Assembly: GCA_963921195.1 (NCBI GenBank)
Contig: OY992539.1
Location: forward strand, 39,998,518 to 40,062,517
DNA length: 64,000 bases
From: Pegoplata infirma
Taxonomy: Eukaryota > Arthropoda > Insecta > Diptera > Anthomyiidae
Direction: 5' to 3'
Shown here piece after piece: positions 34,317 through 46,640 of this stretch (position 1 is its first letter; the number at the start of each line of letters is the position of its first letter). The notes below the pieces were generated by a model that was not told the origin of the DNA, did not search any database, and saw only the letters and a list, made by a program, of their open reading frames with translations. Made by a program: the position numbers and the translations under genes.

Positions 34317-35377
34317 CAGGGATGTTAAATGGGGTTTTCCATTTTGTACCAATTTTAAAAAAATAATGTACTTTTTGGACCCTCATGGTACCATATTTTT
34401 TTTATTTATAAAAACTTAACTGAAATAAATAAAGGCCTCTACAGACGATTTAATATTATGTACAATCTGCATGTATTTTTTCCGCTTCAATATTTTATAC
34501 AGTATTTTTATGTATGCCATTTGTGGGTAAACGTCAAAAATATTGTGCATAATATTGCGTCGTCTGTAGGTACCTTAAAAGTATTACATTCGGTTGTACT
34601 AAATCTTTTATGCCCTCCAAAATACAAACATTTTGTCAGGGCCTTTTTTGGACAATTTCTTGACATCTAGTCTGCAGTAAATTTTTAATTGTACGGTACT
34701 TTATCTATAGGAAAAATTCTAGAATTTTTTGACAGCAAAGTTGTATCTGGCATCTACAAAGATCGGAGAGTGACACTAGGGAAACTTTCCTTGTGAGTGT
34801 ATGAACATGGAAAAATTATCCGAGTTTGTGAACACGAAAAATGTATCAAGATCTTAGACGCCTTCTACAGATAAAATGTCCCAGAATCTGCAATTATTAC
34901 TATCTTACGTTTTCTCTATGCAAAAGTTCAGTTTTTGTCTATAGATAAATTACTGAGACTTCTGTGAAAAAATGTTGAGACTTTTTCTTTGATACAAGTG
35001 AGAAAGAATTTTATCAAGTGTTAAATTCTGAGACCTTTTCTGTTAAAACAAGTTTTAAACATTTGGAAATTAAGGAAAAGAAAGTTTCACAATTAAGACT
35101 TGTTAATAGAATTTTCATTTGAAAACTACTTTAATCTGTTTTAAAACAAGACCTTAAAACTAAGAAGAGTCTTATTAATATTGTAAAGAGTTTCTTAATA
35201 ATGTAAAGAGTTTAGTAAAGAAAAAACGCTGGGGTCCTTCACCGATATTTCGATGAGATATAAAAAAGAGATTGAAAATTTTTAAATTGTACCAAATGAG
35301 TCGCGGTAGTACCAAGGTACTTTTGTAGGTCAAAATGTACCAAAAAAAGTACAATTGTACCAACTTTAACATCCCTG
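34317..35377. mobile_element. hAT MITE 2 (1,061 bp, TSD CCAGAACA)
   Basis: CCAGAACA at 34309-34316 and 35378-35385. The ends are CAGGGATGTTAAA and the complement TTTAACATCCCTG, perfect over 13 bp. Subterminal regions are rich in GTACC/GGTAC motifs. No transposase. It interrupts LINE family 4 between the RT palm and thumb regions. Confidence 0.92.
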
Positions 35378-35836
35378 CCAGAACATCAAGAGTGTCTAAT
35401 TCCTCAATAATTATACCGCCCATGGATACAGACGTTGACTCCGCAGATCGTCTGTGCGTCAACATACAGCATTGGGTCTTGCGAGCATTAAAATCGACCC
35501 TATTCGCCAGACCCCACTCGTAGATCGCAGAAAGGTCACGATTAAGTGTGTTATTCATATTCTGTCTCATGGCTTGAACCTCATCAAGGCTTGGTCGATG
35601 ATCAAAAGAAAATTAATGACAAATGTTGCTGTCATCTGCATAAGGGTATATACGATTAAAAGTTTGACCTGGAAGGTCTTTAATAAAAATAAGGGAAATA
35701 GTAGGAGAAAGAACGGAACCCTGTGGTACCCTTGAATTAAGCTGAAACTCGTTGGATGAAACCCCATCTATAACAACACGTATAGTGCAGCTCCCGAGAG
35801 AGCTCGATATAAATCGAGAGAAATCATTACCGACAC

Positions 35837-36369
35837 TAGACTTGTGCTTAATCTTTCAATTGAATGAGTGCTAATTTTAGTTCATTTCAAGTAAAATACC
35901 TAGTTCGTTCATCTAGTTCAATCGTTTTTTTGATGTTTTTGTGCAACAGTTCGAGAACGAATCATTTTGATCATGTCTGTTGGTCGTTCATCTAGTTCAC
36001 ATTGGTAAATTTTTATTTTCGTTCAACAGTTAATAAACGAATCGTTTTGATCATGTCTGTTGTTTTTGCTTTCGTTCAAAAAATACAAAAATGTTGAATA
36101 AAAACATTTATTAAAAAAAATATATACAATTTTTGTAAAAAAAATTTATGAGAAACCGTGACAAAAGAGGATAGAAAACAAACGCCTAATGACAAAATAA
36201 ACAAAAAAACTGAACGACCGAACTAAAAGATCAAAATGAAGTAATGACCAATTGATCTAAATGAACGAAAAGACCTAAAAGAGCTGAAATGAACGCACTA
36301 GATAAATCGCTCAGTTAAGTGAATATGTAGTTCAATTGAACTAGTTCGTTAGTGAACGACACAACTCTA
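35837..36369. mobile_element. hAT MITE 3 (533 bp, TSD ACCGACAC)
   Basis: ACCGACAC at 35829-35836 and 36370-36377. The ends are TAGACTTGTG and the complement of CACAACTCTA (one mismatch). The interior is full of GTTCATCTAGTTCA/GAACGA motifs. The uninterrupted LINE sequence is visible in copy D near 58405 (ACCGACACCAAA), confirming the target. Confidence 0.9.
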
Positions 36370-37827
36370 ACCGACACCAAATGCAATAACTTTTGACACA
36401 AGTGTGTCGTGCAGCACACGAACAAATGCCTTGGAAATATCCAGAGCCACTACTTTACTCACACCAAATTGGTGTATGTATCGACTCCAAGGTTCCGTAA
36501 GGAACGCTAACAGGTCCCCCGTAGCCTCTAGATACCTCACAAGGTGCAAATTTACCATGCTCTCCATAACTTTAGAGAGCGCTGAAAAAATTGCAATTGG
36601 GTGGTAATTGTCAGGGTTAGTGGCTTAATCCTTTTCAGGGATGGGCTGAACATTGGCCACCTTCCAGCAAGTGGAGAAGACTCCCACACGGTAGGAAAAG
36701 CTAACAAAAGCCAACGGACGATCTAGCGTCAATGAACACTGTTTCAGCACCAGTTCAGTAAGTCCATCTAGCCCCAGAGACTTGTTAACGTTGAGATCAT
36801 CAAGAACACACACACACTATAGGATACTCTTTCGAGTTTGAGCAGTGGTTGATTGCTAACAGGCAAGTATGAGTTCCTTGCAAAAATTTCAGCGAAGAGA
36901 TTAGCTTTATCATCCCGGTCAGTGAACTAGCATTATTCTAGCATTATTCTTTACCCTTTTAACGAATGACCGAAAGGTCTAGCTACCCCGCGGAGTAGCA
37001 AGGACCTTTGTACGCAGACGCTGTACGTAAAGAAGCTTTTCACGTCTGAGTGCTCTGGCACATTTCTCGCCTGTTTGCTAAGCTGAACATTAACTGGTGT
37101 TTGGTCATTTCGCCAGTTATTGAACACATCGTCTCTGGATTTGATTGCACTTATGCACGTCTGATTAAACCAACACTTTTGTCTTGGTATTATCGAAATA
37201 CGATTAGATGAAATAAATTATTTCATTCCCAGCGTTATCACATTCATAATCATTTCTGCAGCAGCGTTGACATAGTCATCCAGAAAACAGAGCTTACAGT
37301 TGAAATTCCGAAATTCCGTTGAGCTCGGCCCAAGGAGCCTTTTCAAAGACAAATACCGAGAGTTTTGGCGTTGTCTAAGAAGCACTACGAATGGCCGAAT
37401 ATGAAAAGGATGCAGAAATGATAAGGTGATCCGAGTTGCCGAAAGGCGCAAGTAACTCAACTTCGTACTTGTCAGGCTGCGAAGTGAGAAAAAGGTCGAG
37501 AATATTTTGAAACTGCCCTTCAACACACGGAATATGTGTTGGATCATTTACTAGTTGCACAAGGTGGTTGTGTGCTGCGAAGATCTCAACTTATTGGCCC
37601 TGAAGAGTCGTGTGGCTGGAATGACGAAGCCAGGATGAATTGTGGATAATAAAATCGCCAGCAACAACAATTCCACTGGCTGAACAGTTCTAAAAAAATT
37701 TGGTGATGGAGATATCTGAGGGTAATTCCAAAAATTTTCGCCCCACTGTTCGGAAACATGCCTTTGGACGCCACTGAGAATTTGGCTCATAGATATCCAC
37801 GTTGATATGAGATATGTTGCATTTTTG

Positions 37828-38712
37828 GATTTTCAAAATTTGCTGTAGTTTTCAAATTATCGCGGGTCAAAGTTCGACTTTTTTAGCAAAAGTCAGAAAA
37901 ATACATGACGTTTAACGTGCTCTAACTTTTTAACTAGTAATCCGATTATCACAAGTAATGGCTCATATGAAAGCTTAATTCTTCTTCTTTTAGGAAATAT
38001 TTTCAAAAGCATACGGTTTTTTTTCAGAAGTGTTGCAAAAATTCAAAAACATTTTTTTTTTGCGAATATTTAAAAAAACACATCTTCGATTTTTTTAAAA
38101 AAAAGTTTGGTGATAAACAATACTGTTTTGTACAACATATCCAAAATTCAGAGTGGGATCCCAATGGGATCAAAAAATATTCTGGTTTTAGTACGAAGTT
38201 CTTAAATTTTACCTTAGAAAATTAATATTTTATGTTTCTTCAATATAAAAATTTAAATTTTCAAAGAAAATTATACTATTAAAATTTTGAAAAACATTCA
38301 AAACAAAAGAAATTTAAATTTTCTAAGGGAAAAATATGAGTACCTCGTACTTAAAACAGAATAGTTTTTGATCCCATGGAGATCCCACTCTGAATTTTGA
38401 ATATGTTATTCAAAACATTGTTATTTTTCACCAGAATTTTTTTAAATAAAATCGAAGATGTGTTTTTTTAAATATTCGAAAAGAAAAAATGTTTTTGCAT
38501 TTTTGCATCATTTCTGTAAAAAAAAAACTGTGTTATTTTAAAAATATTTTCTAAAAGAAGAACCCCAGCTTTCACATGAGCCTAAATTTGTGAAAATCGG
38601 GTCATTGGTTAAGAAGTTACAGCTCTTTAAACGTGATGTATTTTTCTTACTTTTGCTTAAAAAGTCAATCTTTGACCCGCCATAATTCGTTAAATACACC
38701 AAATGTAAAAAA
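37828..38712. mobile_element. Foldback element, ~400-bp arms
   Basis: Left CGCGGGTCAAAG, CGTTTAACGTGCTCTAACTT, AAAACACATCTTCGATTTT and CAGAGTGGGATC all recur inverted at 38394-38700. The spacer is short (about 60 bp). No open frame. It abuts the truncated 5' end of LINE family 4 on one side and the Helitron on the other. Confidence 0.75.
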
Positions 38713-38750
38713 ACGATATATGGTACATCTATATATATAAAAGAGTAATG

Positions 38751-38862
38751 TGACTGACTGACTGACTGACTGACTGACTGACTGACTGACTGACTGACTG
38801 ACTGACTGACTGACTGACTGACTGACTGACTGACTGACTGACTGACTGACTGACTGACTGAC
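38751..38862. repeat. (TGAC)28 microsatellite
   Basis: 112 bases of uninterrupted TGAC near the Helitron 5' end, followed by TTATTGACTGATTCATCATCG. Any open frame here only translates the repeat. Confidence 0.97.
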
Positions 38863-38904
38863 TTATTGACTGATTCATCATCGCCCAGCCCAAACCGCTG
38901 AAAC

Positions 38905-39660
38905 TAGAGACTTGAAATTTGGACTGTAGGTTCAACTCCCGGAATATAGATCCACTAAGGCTGGATTTTTGCCAATGTTGATTCTAAGGGGGTAAAAAGG
39001 GTAAAAAACTGTACTTTTGGTACTTTTTATATCTCCTGAAATAATGGTCGTAGAGACTTGAAATTTGGACTGTATATTCACCTCCCGGAATATAGATCCC
39101 CTAAGGCGGGTTTTTTGCCAGTGTTGATTCTAAGGGGGTAAAAAGGGTAAAAAATTGTACTTTTGGTACTTTTTATATCTCCTGAAATAATGGTCATAGA
39201 GACTTGAAATTTGGACTGTATGTTTACATTATGGAATTTAGATCCAGTAAGGCTGGATTTTTGCCAATGTTGGTTCTAAGGGGGTAAAAAGGGTAAAAAT
39301 CCGTACTTTTTTTGGTACTTTTTATATCTCCTGAAATAATGGTCATAGAGACTTGAAATTTGGACTGTATGTTCACCTCCCGGAATATAGATCCACTAAG
39401 GCTGGATTTTTGCCAGAGTTGATTCTAACGGGGTAAAAAACTGTACTTTTGGTACTTTTTATATCTCCTGAAATAATGGTACTAGAAACTTCAAATTTGC
39501 AATTTCGGTTCACTTCCCCGAAAAAAGATTCACTACGGCTGGGTTTTTGCCAATGTAGATTCTACGGGGGTAAAATGGGTAAAAAAGTGAACTTTTGGTA
39601 CTTTTTTTTATTTACTAAAATAATGGTCATTCAAACTTGAAATTTGGAATGTAGGATCCT
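38905..39660. repeat. ~146-bp tandem units in the Helitron
   Basis: GACTTGAAATTTGGACTGTA recurs at 38909, 39055, 39201 and 39350, with diverged versions near 39486 and 39633. Each unit contains GGATTTTTGCCA, GATTCTAAGGGGGTAAAAAG and TTTTGGTACTTTTTATATCT. More decayed units continue at 40565-41060. Confidence 0.9.
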
Positions 39661-39711
39661 TTAGTGAAATAAAAAATTCTGGAACAAGTACTTTCTGAAA
39701 ATTTTGTACCG

Positions 39712-40540
39712 TTTATAAAAAGTACCTTTTATAAAAGTACCTTTTATAAAAAGTACCTTTTATAAAAAGTACCTTTATAAAAAGTACATTTTATAAAAAG
39801 TACCTTTTATAAAATGTACCTTTCATAAAATGTACCTTTTATAAAAAGTACCTTTTATAAAAAGTACCTTTTATAAAAAGTACCTTTTATAAAAAGTACC
39901 TTTTATAAAAAGTACCTTTTATAAAAAGTACCTTTTATAAAAAGTACATTTTATAAAAAGCACCTTTTATAAAAAGTACCTTTTATAAAAAGTACCTTTT
40001 ATAAAAAGTACCTTTTATAAAAAGTACCTTTTATAAAAAGTACCTTTTATAAAAAGTACCTTTTATAAAAAGTACCTTTTATAAAAAGTACCTTTTATAA
40101 AAAGTACCTTTTATAAAAAGTACCTTTTATAAAAAGTACCTTTTAAAAAAAGTACCTTTTATAAAAAGTACCTTTTATAAAAAGTACCTTTTATAAAAAG
40201 TACCTTTTATAAAAAGTACCTTTTATAAAAAGTACCTTTTATAAAAAGTACCTTTTATAAAAAGTACCTTTTATAAAAAGTACCTTTTATAAAAAGTACC
40301 TTTTATAAAAAGTACCTTTTATAAAAAGTACCTTTTATAAAAAGTACCTTTTATAAAAAGTACCTTTTATAAAAAGTACCTTTTATAAAAAGTACCTTTT
40401 ATAAAAAGTACCTTTTATAAAAAGTACCTTTTATAAAAAGTACCTTTTATAAAAAGTACCTTTTATAAAAAGTACCTTTTATAAAAAGTACCTTTTATAA
40501 AAAGTACCTTTTATAAAAAGTACCTTTTATAAAAAGTACT
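39712..40540. repeat. 16-bp minisatellite, about 51 copies
   Basis: The unit is TACCTTTTATAAAAAG. The array is almost uniform between 39841 and 40540, with variants mainly at the left edge. The unit is the reverse complement of the GGTACTTTTTATAT stretch inside the 146-bp repeats and is itself nearly palindromic. It stands in the middle of the Helitron. Confidence 0.95.
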
Positions 40541-41737
40541 GTTTACAAAAATTACATTTAATGTAAAGTACCTTTTATCAAAAGTACCGAAAGTGCTGAA
40601 ACAATGATCGTAGAAAATTGAAATATGGAATGTAGAATTTTTCGATGAAGAAAAAAACATTCTGGAAGATATACTTTTTGGAAATTCCGCTTCTAACGGG
40701 GGTAAGAAAGTGTACTTTTGGTACTTTTTTTGTTCCTATAATAATGACCTTAGAAGCTTGAATTTCGGTGAAAAAAACATTCTGCTAAAGTATTTAAAAA
40801 AAATCCGTTTTTTGAGTTATAAAAAAGTTTTTTTTGATACTTTTTATATTTCATGCAGTAATGATCCTAGGCACTGAAATTTTTAATGCTGGATAACTTT
40901 CTCTTAGGAAATTCTGTTTCTAAGGATCGCGACCGATCGTAGAGGGGATAAAGAAGTGTAAATTTGGTTATTCTTATGTTTCTTGAAATAATGGTTCAGA
41001 AACTTGATATTTTAAATATAGGATCACCTAGCACAAAAAAAAAGTTTTTAGAAAATTTAATTTCAAGGGAAGAGGTGGCAAATGGTTATTTTTACCTATC
41101 TAACTATTAAACTAAAAGCCCCAGAAATAACAGGCATATTTTAAAATTTAAAATTTTATGGTACCTGGTAAAAGTGGTGTAAAATGGTACGTTTCATATC
41201 TATAAAATAACGACAATAGAAATTTTTATTTCTTTAACGCATATTGTAGAAATGAAACTTGCATGGAACAAAAGGAGATGTAATTTGAAATAAAATGGAG
41301 TAGAACGGGGATCGAAATGGAATAGAGCAGGGAACAATATGGAAAGATACTTTTTACTTAAATTTATCGTATTTAACTTTTTTGATTCCATATTTTTTCT
41401 CCCTATATGTTTTTGCACTCAAACTTATTTTTATTCCCATTTCTTTTTTCACTGAAATATTTATTCAATTAAAATCCAAAAACCCGATATAAGGGCTCGA
41501 AAATTGACAATATCTTTTTTTCACCTGAACGCACATGATAGCGCACCAGCGAAGATATTAAAATTGTATTGTTTAAATTATTCATTGAAATATTATTTTA
41601 TGAAAGACGTAAACGGCCACAAGTAAATAAAACAAAGACTACCTAGGGGAATTTTTTGAAATCGATAGAGTAATCCTGATCCTCTATTATTCGGTATTCA
41701 ATACAACCGGTAACGAAGTACCGGGATGGTAAGCTAG

Positions 41738-42440
41738 TATATCATATTTATGAGGGCTATCTATGTGTCAAGGTTCAAATTAATCTGAGACACCATTTCC
41801 AAAAATGATTAAAATTTGAGCTAAATTTTTTGGAATGGCCCCTGAGATATCTTAGCCTGAAGTTTGCAAAACCCGGGTTTTCGATGGATTTTTCGCACAA
41901 TTTCGCCAATTTTACGTCTAAGATATCTCGAAAACCTATTGAGATAGGCAAATTCTGAGTTCACATTCTGATGCAGCGCCGCTCAAACCTTGTTGCCCTG
42001 TGTAATTGTTGTTCTTGTGTTGTTTTGTGGTAAGGAAACAAGAAAAAAAATCAAAAGAAAGGACAACCCATTGTTTTATGGATGCTCTAGAAAAAGATAT
42101 AAAAAAGTCGTAAAAATTTTAAATTATTTTCAAATATTTTTACTTGTACGAGTATGTAAATAAATACATTACATGCATGTAGTTTATAGTTTACATGTTG
42201 GTTAGTCATACTCATACAAAGACATATTTACTCATTCAGTCATATGCTAAATGGTAAAATTTTTTTTTAATCCTTTTCTATTGTTTTATTTTATGGAGGA
42301 GAAGAGAATTGCAAACAGGCTGTGAAAGAATGACTGACTTACATTGTTGACTGATAAATATTGTGTGTAGTCGTATTTGGATTCAACAAATAAATAACAA
42401 TAATGATAATATTCCTTTAAAAATACAGTGTGAACAAAAG
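41738..42440. other. No gene seen
   Basis: AT-rich DNA flanking the Helitron. Only short chance frames are present. Confidence 0.4.
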
Positions 42441-44650
42441 GTTTCACAGAAAGCAATCAGGAAACCATTGAACTTCTGATGGATACCCATTTCTCTGGTT
42501 GCATGGACGAGGTGAAGAGAGATACTCCCTGGGGTACACTTTCACCAAATGCAACTCCGATTAATGAACTCATCAGAATGATGGTGGACAAACGTAAGAA
42601 AACGTGGGTGGTCCGTTACTTCAAGCCCTAAAAATCGGCAGTGCTTGATGGGATTTTTCCCGCACTCTTGCAGGAGTCCCTCGAGATAATCATGTCGTGA
42701 CTGCTGCGTAACTTTATGGGCAGCCTGGCTTCGGGGTATATACCCTCTAAATGGAGGGAGGTTAGGGTGGTCTTTATCCCCGAAGAAGGAATGATAAGCC
42801 ACAATACCGCAAAGGATCTCAGATCAGTCTGCCATCATTTTAATCTTAAGGGTAGGTTAGTAGAGACGGCTTAAGGGTATGTTCCTTGAGACGGCTTTAA
42901 ATGATGTTGTCAGGTTTATTGAGGGTTCTCTTCGCAAAAATTAGTATGTTTTGGCATCATTCTTGGACGTGGAAGGTGTGCTCACCAATGTAACAATATC
43001 ATCAATCCTTAATACTCTACATAATACAAGCAAGGAGACAAATATTACTCTTTGGACGGGCAACATGCTGAAGAGCAAATCAATTACCTCGAAGAAAGGT
43101 GATGGTGAAGCGAGGAAAGTCGTTGCAAGTGACACTGCACAAGAGGAAGTGATCTTTCCCCTTCTGTAAAATCTTGCAAAAAATAAGATTCTTGAGTCAC
43201 TCAACTGTATCAAAGTGGTTGCCTACGCTGTTGAAGTTGTGATCCTATTCAAAGGGTAGTTTTTATCAACGATTAGCGAACTCATAGAATCAGCACTTAA
43301 AATACTCTAGACGTGGGCAAAGGACCACGGTCTGGGAGTTAATCCCGCCAAAACCGTTCCGAACTTGTTCACAAAAAGGATTAAGCAAGACCGGTTTGTT
43401 CTTCCCAAATAAGATTGAATCATCCTGGAACTATCTTTAGAGACAAAACGGACTGTGTCTTCAGCACGAAGGTACAGATAGTGGCGTCGATGTGCATAAC
43501 TGGTGCCCTTCGTACTATACCTACGGTAGAAATTAGAAATCCTCCTTTACCTGATACCATTGGACATATCGGGAAGGCAGAATGAGGCTACGTCGGCAAT
43601 TCGACTTAATAGCACACCGCAATAGAGGAACAGCGATGGTCGGCATAGCGTGATCTTGAAGAAGATAGCAATACCACAAAATGTGGACTGTGCTCCCTTT
43701 ACGAGCCTTTTTGAGCGCCACTTTACCACTATGATACCATCCAGGGAGCCTTGGATGAGGGAGTTCAGGGTGGTGAAGCCTCCATAAATTTTTACACGGA
43801 TGGATCGAGGTTGCACGAACGATTGGGCTTTGGAGTCTATTCGGAGGAGCATGTGTTTAGCCTGGCTCGAATCTTTCCGGATCGTTGCGGTGTCTACCGG
43901 GCAGAGATGCTGGCAACAAAGGAGGTGGCTTACTGGTTGAGCTGCAATGTATTGTCAACAACTGCAGTCAACATTTATTCTGACAGTCAAGCGGGCAAGT
44001 CCCTGGAGTCAATGAGATCTGCCCTTAACTGCCCCACGTCTTTAAATGTAATGGCCAAGCAGTTTGACATACGACTCTTATGGGTCCCAGGGCACAAAGA
44101 CATTCCAGGGAATTACAAAGCCGATGAGCTTGCAAGGCTGGGTGCTACCTTACAAGTTCAAACAGAATTGGAATGTGTTTGTATGCCTCTAGAAACTTAT
44201 AAGCTAAATCTATGGCTTTGTTCCGCGACGGAGACCAATCAAAGATGGGCGAATGAATGGATGCGTGAGACAACATGAGTGTGCTGATATAGCTCCCAAG
44301 AGAAGAGATTTCGACGGTGGTTGCAATAATTACCAGACAGTGTCTTATAGGAAAGCACGCAGAGTGGTTAAATGTGCCGTCGAATGACGGATGAAGAGGA
44401 GTTGGAAACTATCGAACACTTTATCTGCCATTGCCCGACACTTTCTGGTTGGAGACTTCCTTCACTGGGATCTAGGAGCTGCACGATCTTTCTGATTTGT
44501 CGGATGTCAAAATTCAATATCTAAGGAGTTTTATAACGGCAGGGACTAATAAGGAAACCTATTACAGTCCTGTGGTATCACAACGAACCTCAGAGTCCAT
44601 GTGTGTTGACGTAAAACGTTAGCATCATAACCTACAACCTAATCTAATGA
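42441..44650 (+). pseudogene. LINE family 3: RT and RNase H
   Basis: Plus-strand ORF2 relic of an RNase H-type non-LTR retrotransposon. RT blocks in order are DGIFPALLQESLEIIMS (about 42645-42700), SGYIPSKWREVRVVFIP (about 42726-42780), motif A FLDVEGVLTNV (42960-42993), and a decayed motif B, DTAQEEVIFPLL for GTPQGGVLSPLL (about 43130-43168). The active site reads YAVE instead of YADD (43224-43235), followed by TWAKDHGLGVNPAKTV. RNase H follows at 43751-44278. The 3' region is shared with 11.4-12.4 kb. At least three frame changes and the lost catalytic aspartates make it dead. A family 1 copy follows directly. Confidence 0.85.
43751..44278 (+). pseudogene. RNase H domain of LINE family 3 (longest intact domain here)
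   Basis: A 175-codon frame with the whole RNase H fold of a retrotransposon: FYTDGSR (D17), AEMLATKE (E52), IYSDSQAGKSLES (D78) and LLWVPGHKDIPGNYKADELA (H115, D125). All four acidic catalytic positions are present. The phrase SQAGKSLES lacks one residue compared with SQAAIKSLES in the copy at 11.7 kb. The frame ends at a TGA just after WMRETT. It degrades RNA in RNA-DNA hybrids during element copying in living family members. Confidence 0.85.
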
Positions 44651-44654
44651 GACG

Positions 44655-45745
44655 AAATACCTGGGAGTGATCCTTAACTCAAAGGTTTTTTTGGAAAAGG
44701 AATACAGAGAAAATGATGGAAAACTCGTTATGTGTTTTTTACACCTGCAGGATAACTTTCGGAAGAATGTGCACAGAATGTGCAATAATACTTACCTATG
44801 GTGCCCTGGAGCAGAGCAGTCGATAAGAAACCATATCTCTGCAACCTACGGAAGGCACAACGACTGGCGTGTTTGGGTGTCACTGATGCAATTAGATCGG
44901 CACCCCATGCCGGCCTGCAAGTGGTACTAAATATTTAGCTCGTAGATATTTACGTCAAGAGCACATCAGAAACATCGGCTTTCAGGTTAAGAGAGTTGCA
45001 AATGCTTAAGCAATGTTCTTGGGTACACTCGACTATATTAAGTTCATTGGGTGGAACGGAACTGGAACAGAAAACTGACTATATCTCAACAGACGTGCTT
45101 TGACAAAACCTTTGAGGTCCAAATACCAACTGGGGAACACTTGGCGGAAAACTCTGCGATAACAGAGAAAGCAATCTCAATCTTTACGGACGGATCGAAA
45201 ATGGAGATGGGTCCCTGTCTAGGGACCCTAATCTGGGTCCCTAGACAGAGTAGGGTCGCTGAGAACAAATTAGCTGATGAAAGTGGGGGAAATGGATCTG
45301 AGTCGATAGGGGAACAGGTGAAACCTGAAATCTCGGTTTCAATAGTGGAATTCATGAACGGACCCTGTTACCACTGCCAAATCCTAAGAGGACAAAAAGT
45401 CTTCTTACTTTTGGAAGCGGACGGTTAGCCTTCTAGTGGGAGTACTGACTGGACACTGTATAATCGACTAAATGACAGTGTGTATGGGAATTTCTGATAG
45501 GGAATCTTGTAGAAGCTGTGGGTAAGTGGAGGAGGAGGAGTCAGTAAAGCACTTAAGATTTTTTGATGACCTGGATTGCCTAAACGATGCCTTATTGATG
45601 TCCCTAGCCGAATATCTTAAGGAATCGAGGTGGTTTAATAAGTAGAACGTTGTATCAGAGGGAGACCTCCGAGTGAATTCGTTAAATGGCGGACCCCCAA
45701 TCAACCTGTAGGTTAAACAAACAGCTCCCACTGTACCTTAACATT
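44655..45745 (+). pseudogene. LINE family 1, plus-strand copy
   Basis: It begins at the RT thumb (YLGVILNSKVFLEKEYREN, about 44655-44710) and continues FLHLQDNFRKNV. After the shared linker GGGTGGAACGGAACTGGAACAG (45050) RNase H gives AISIFTDGSKMEMG (45168-45210) and LIWVPRQSRVAENKLADES (45228-45285). The mid-domain with the catalytic Glu is deleted between these. The tail CRSCG is near 45509-45523. It lies directly after the 3' end of family 3. Confidence 0.75.
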
Positions 45746-46640
45746 AAAATGTGTCTGTGTGTTAATGTAAATATGAATGTATATGTTTTAGTACTAAAAT
45801 AATGTTTTGCGGTTAAAAATAACGAACAAAAATATACACTATCATACATTTACGACTTTTTAAGTTGATTTTGAACTTCATTGTTGCTTTTCAATTGTTC
45901 AGAAATAATTCAATTGATACGGCTGCTGGAGAGAGAGCCTGTTGTTCAATATGCATTTTCAATATAGTACATGCATAAACCTACCGCTGATCCTAATTTA
46001 CATATGCATGTTTATGCGTGTGTCAGTGTGTGTGTGGGTGCTTTAAAGACCCACAATATCTTTTAGCGAAAAACGAAATTATTATAGTACAAACAACCAT
46101 AAAAAGTCATAAAAATCAAATTGTTTAAAATCGATGCAATAAGTACCAAAACAACCAATCGACCAAACGAGACCTAGTTTATGACTTTTTATTTTCTCTT
46201 TTATGTTGATGGCAATGATGATGAGGATGATTCTGTTCTATCTATTTTGTGATTCGAGTGTATCGAGTTTTATTTGAAATTATTTACAATTGTTTAAGAT
46301 TTTCTTGGAAAAAAACAAATAAATATTTGTTGTTATTTTGTTAGAAGTAGAAGAAGTGCTTAATTTTTATTTGTTTATGCGACAGATATCAGTGGAAAGC
46401 ATTATCCCAGATAGAAATGGAAAAGTAAGTACTTTACTACATATTAAAGATGATGCACAGATTTATGGCATATGTGTTTAGTCAGTGAAGATAATACCAA
46501 AATTATGGAAATATGAATATTTTTTTTAAATATTTTTATAGTTTTTTCCAAATCAAAAAAAGTCATAAAAATTGTCTTCATATTTACTTTTATGAGTTTT
46601 TAACTCAAATTCCATTATAATTGGCGGATATATGGTAGAA
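45746..46640. other. No gene seen
   Basis: AT-rich DNA with short GT runs near 46017-46040. No known element boundary was recognised before the hAT target site at 46649. Confidence 0.4.

Larger units (their letters stand above)
33868..37815 (-). pseudogene. LINE family 4, copy A: endonuclease and reverse transcriptase
   Basis: Minus-strand ORF2 of a non-LTR retrotransposon without RNase H, of the jockey/CR1 kind in layout. The endonuclease end lies at 37375-37800 (IYEPNSQWRP, then PTHIP...NILDLFLTSQPDKY and GNSDHLIIS with the catalytic SDH). RT begins at 36625-36813 (NKSLGLDGL). Motif A is VVALDISKAF near 36440. Motif B, RVPQGSVLSPT, lies near 35700-35733 and the active-site YADD at 35631-35642. 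RT continues at 35395-35570. The thumb region FLKRCKNYFTP ... YIRPKLKYNSHIW lies at 34140-34260. The 3' end is near 33868 with an A-rich tail. Two hAT MITEs split it, frames shift several times, and it is 5'-truncated. Confidence 0.85.
38728..41737 (+). mobile_element. Non-autonomous Helitron, 3.0 kb
   Basis: It starts TC (TCTATATATATAAAAGAG) after an A. It ends CTAG before a T, preceded by a perfect 6-bp hairpin CCGGTA-ACGAAG-TACCGG at 41707-41724, nine bases from the terminal CTAG. TC...CTRR ends, a 3' hairpin and insertion between A and T without target duplication are Helitron hallmarks. The interior consists of a TGAC microsatellite, ~146-bp tandem units and a 16-bp minisatellite. No Rep/helicase coding sequence is present. 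Confidence 0.88.

Noticed and set aside
34309..35385. Intron in LINE family 4
   Set aside because: The break has CAGGG...CCCTG inverted ends and an exact 8-bp duplication, so it is a hAT insertion and not an intron.
38729..38935. 68-codon frame reading SQSVSQSV repeats
   Set aside because: It is only the translation of the TGAC microsatellite.
39712..40540. Regular 16-bp repeats as a CRISPR array
   Set aside because: There are no unique spacers; it is a uniform minisatellite inside a eukaryotic Helitron.
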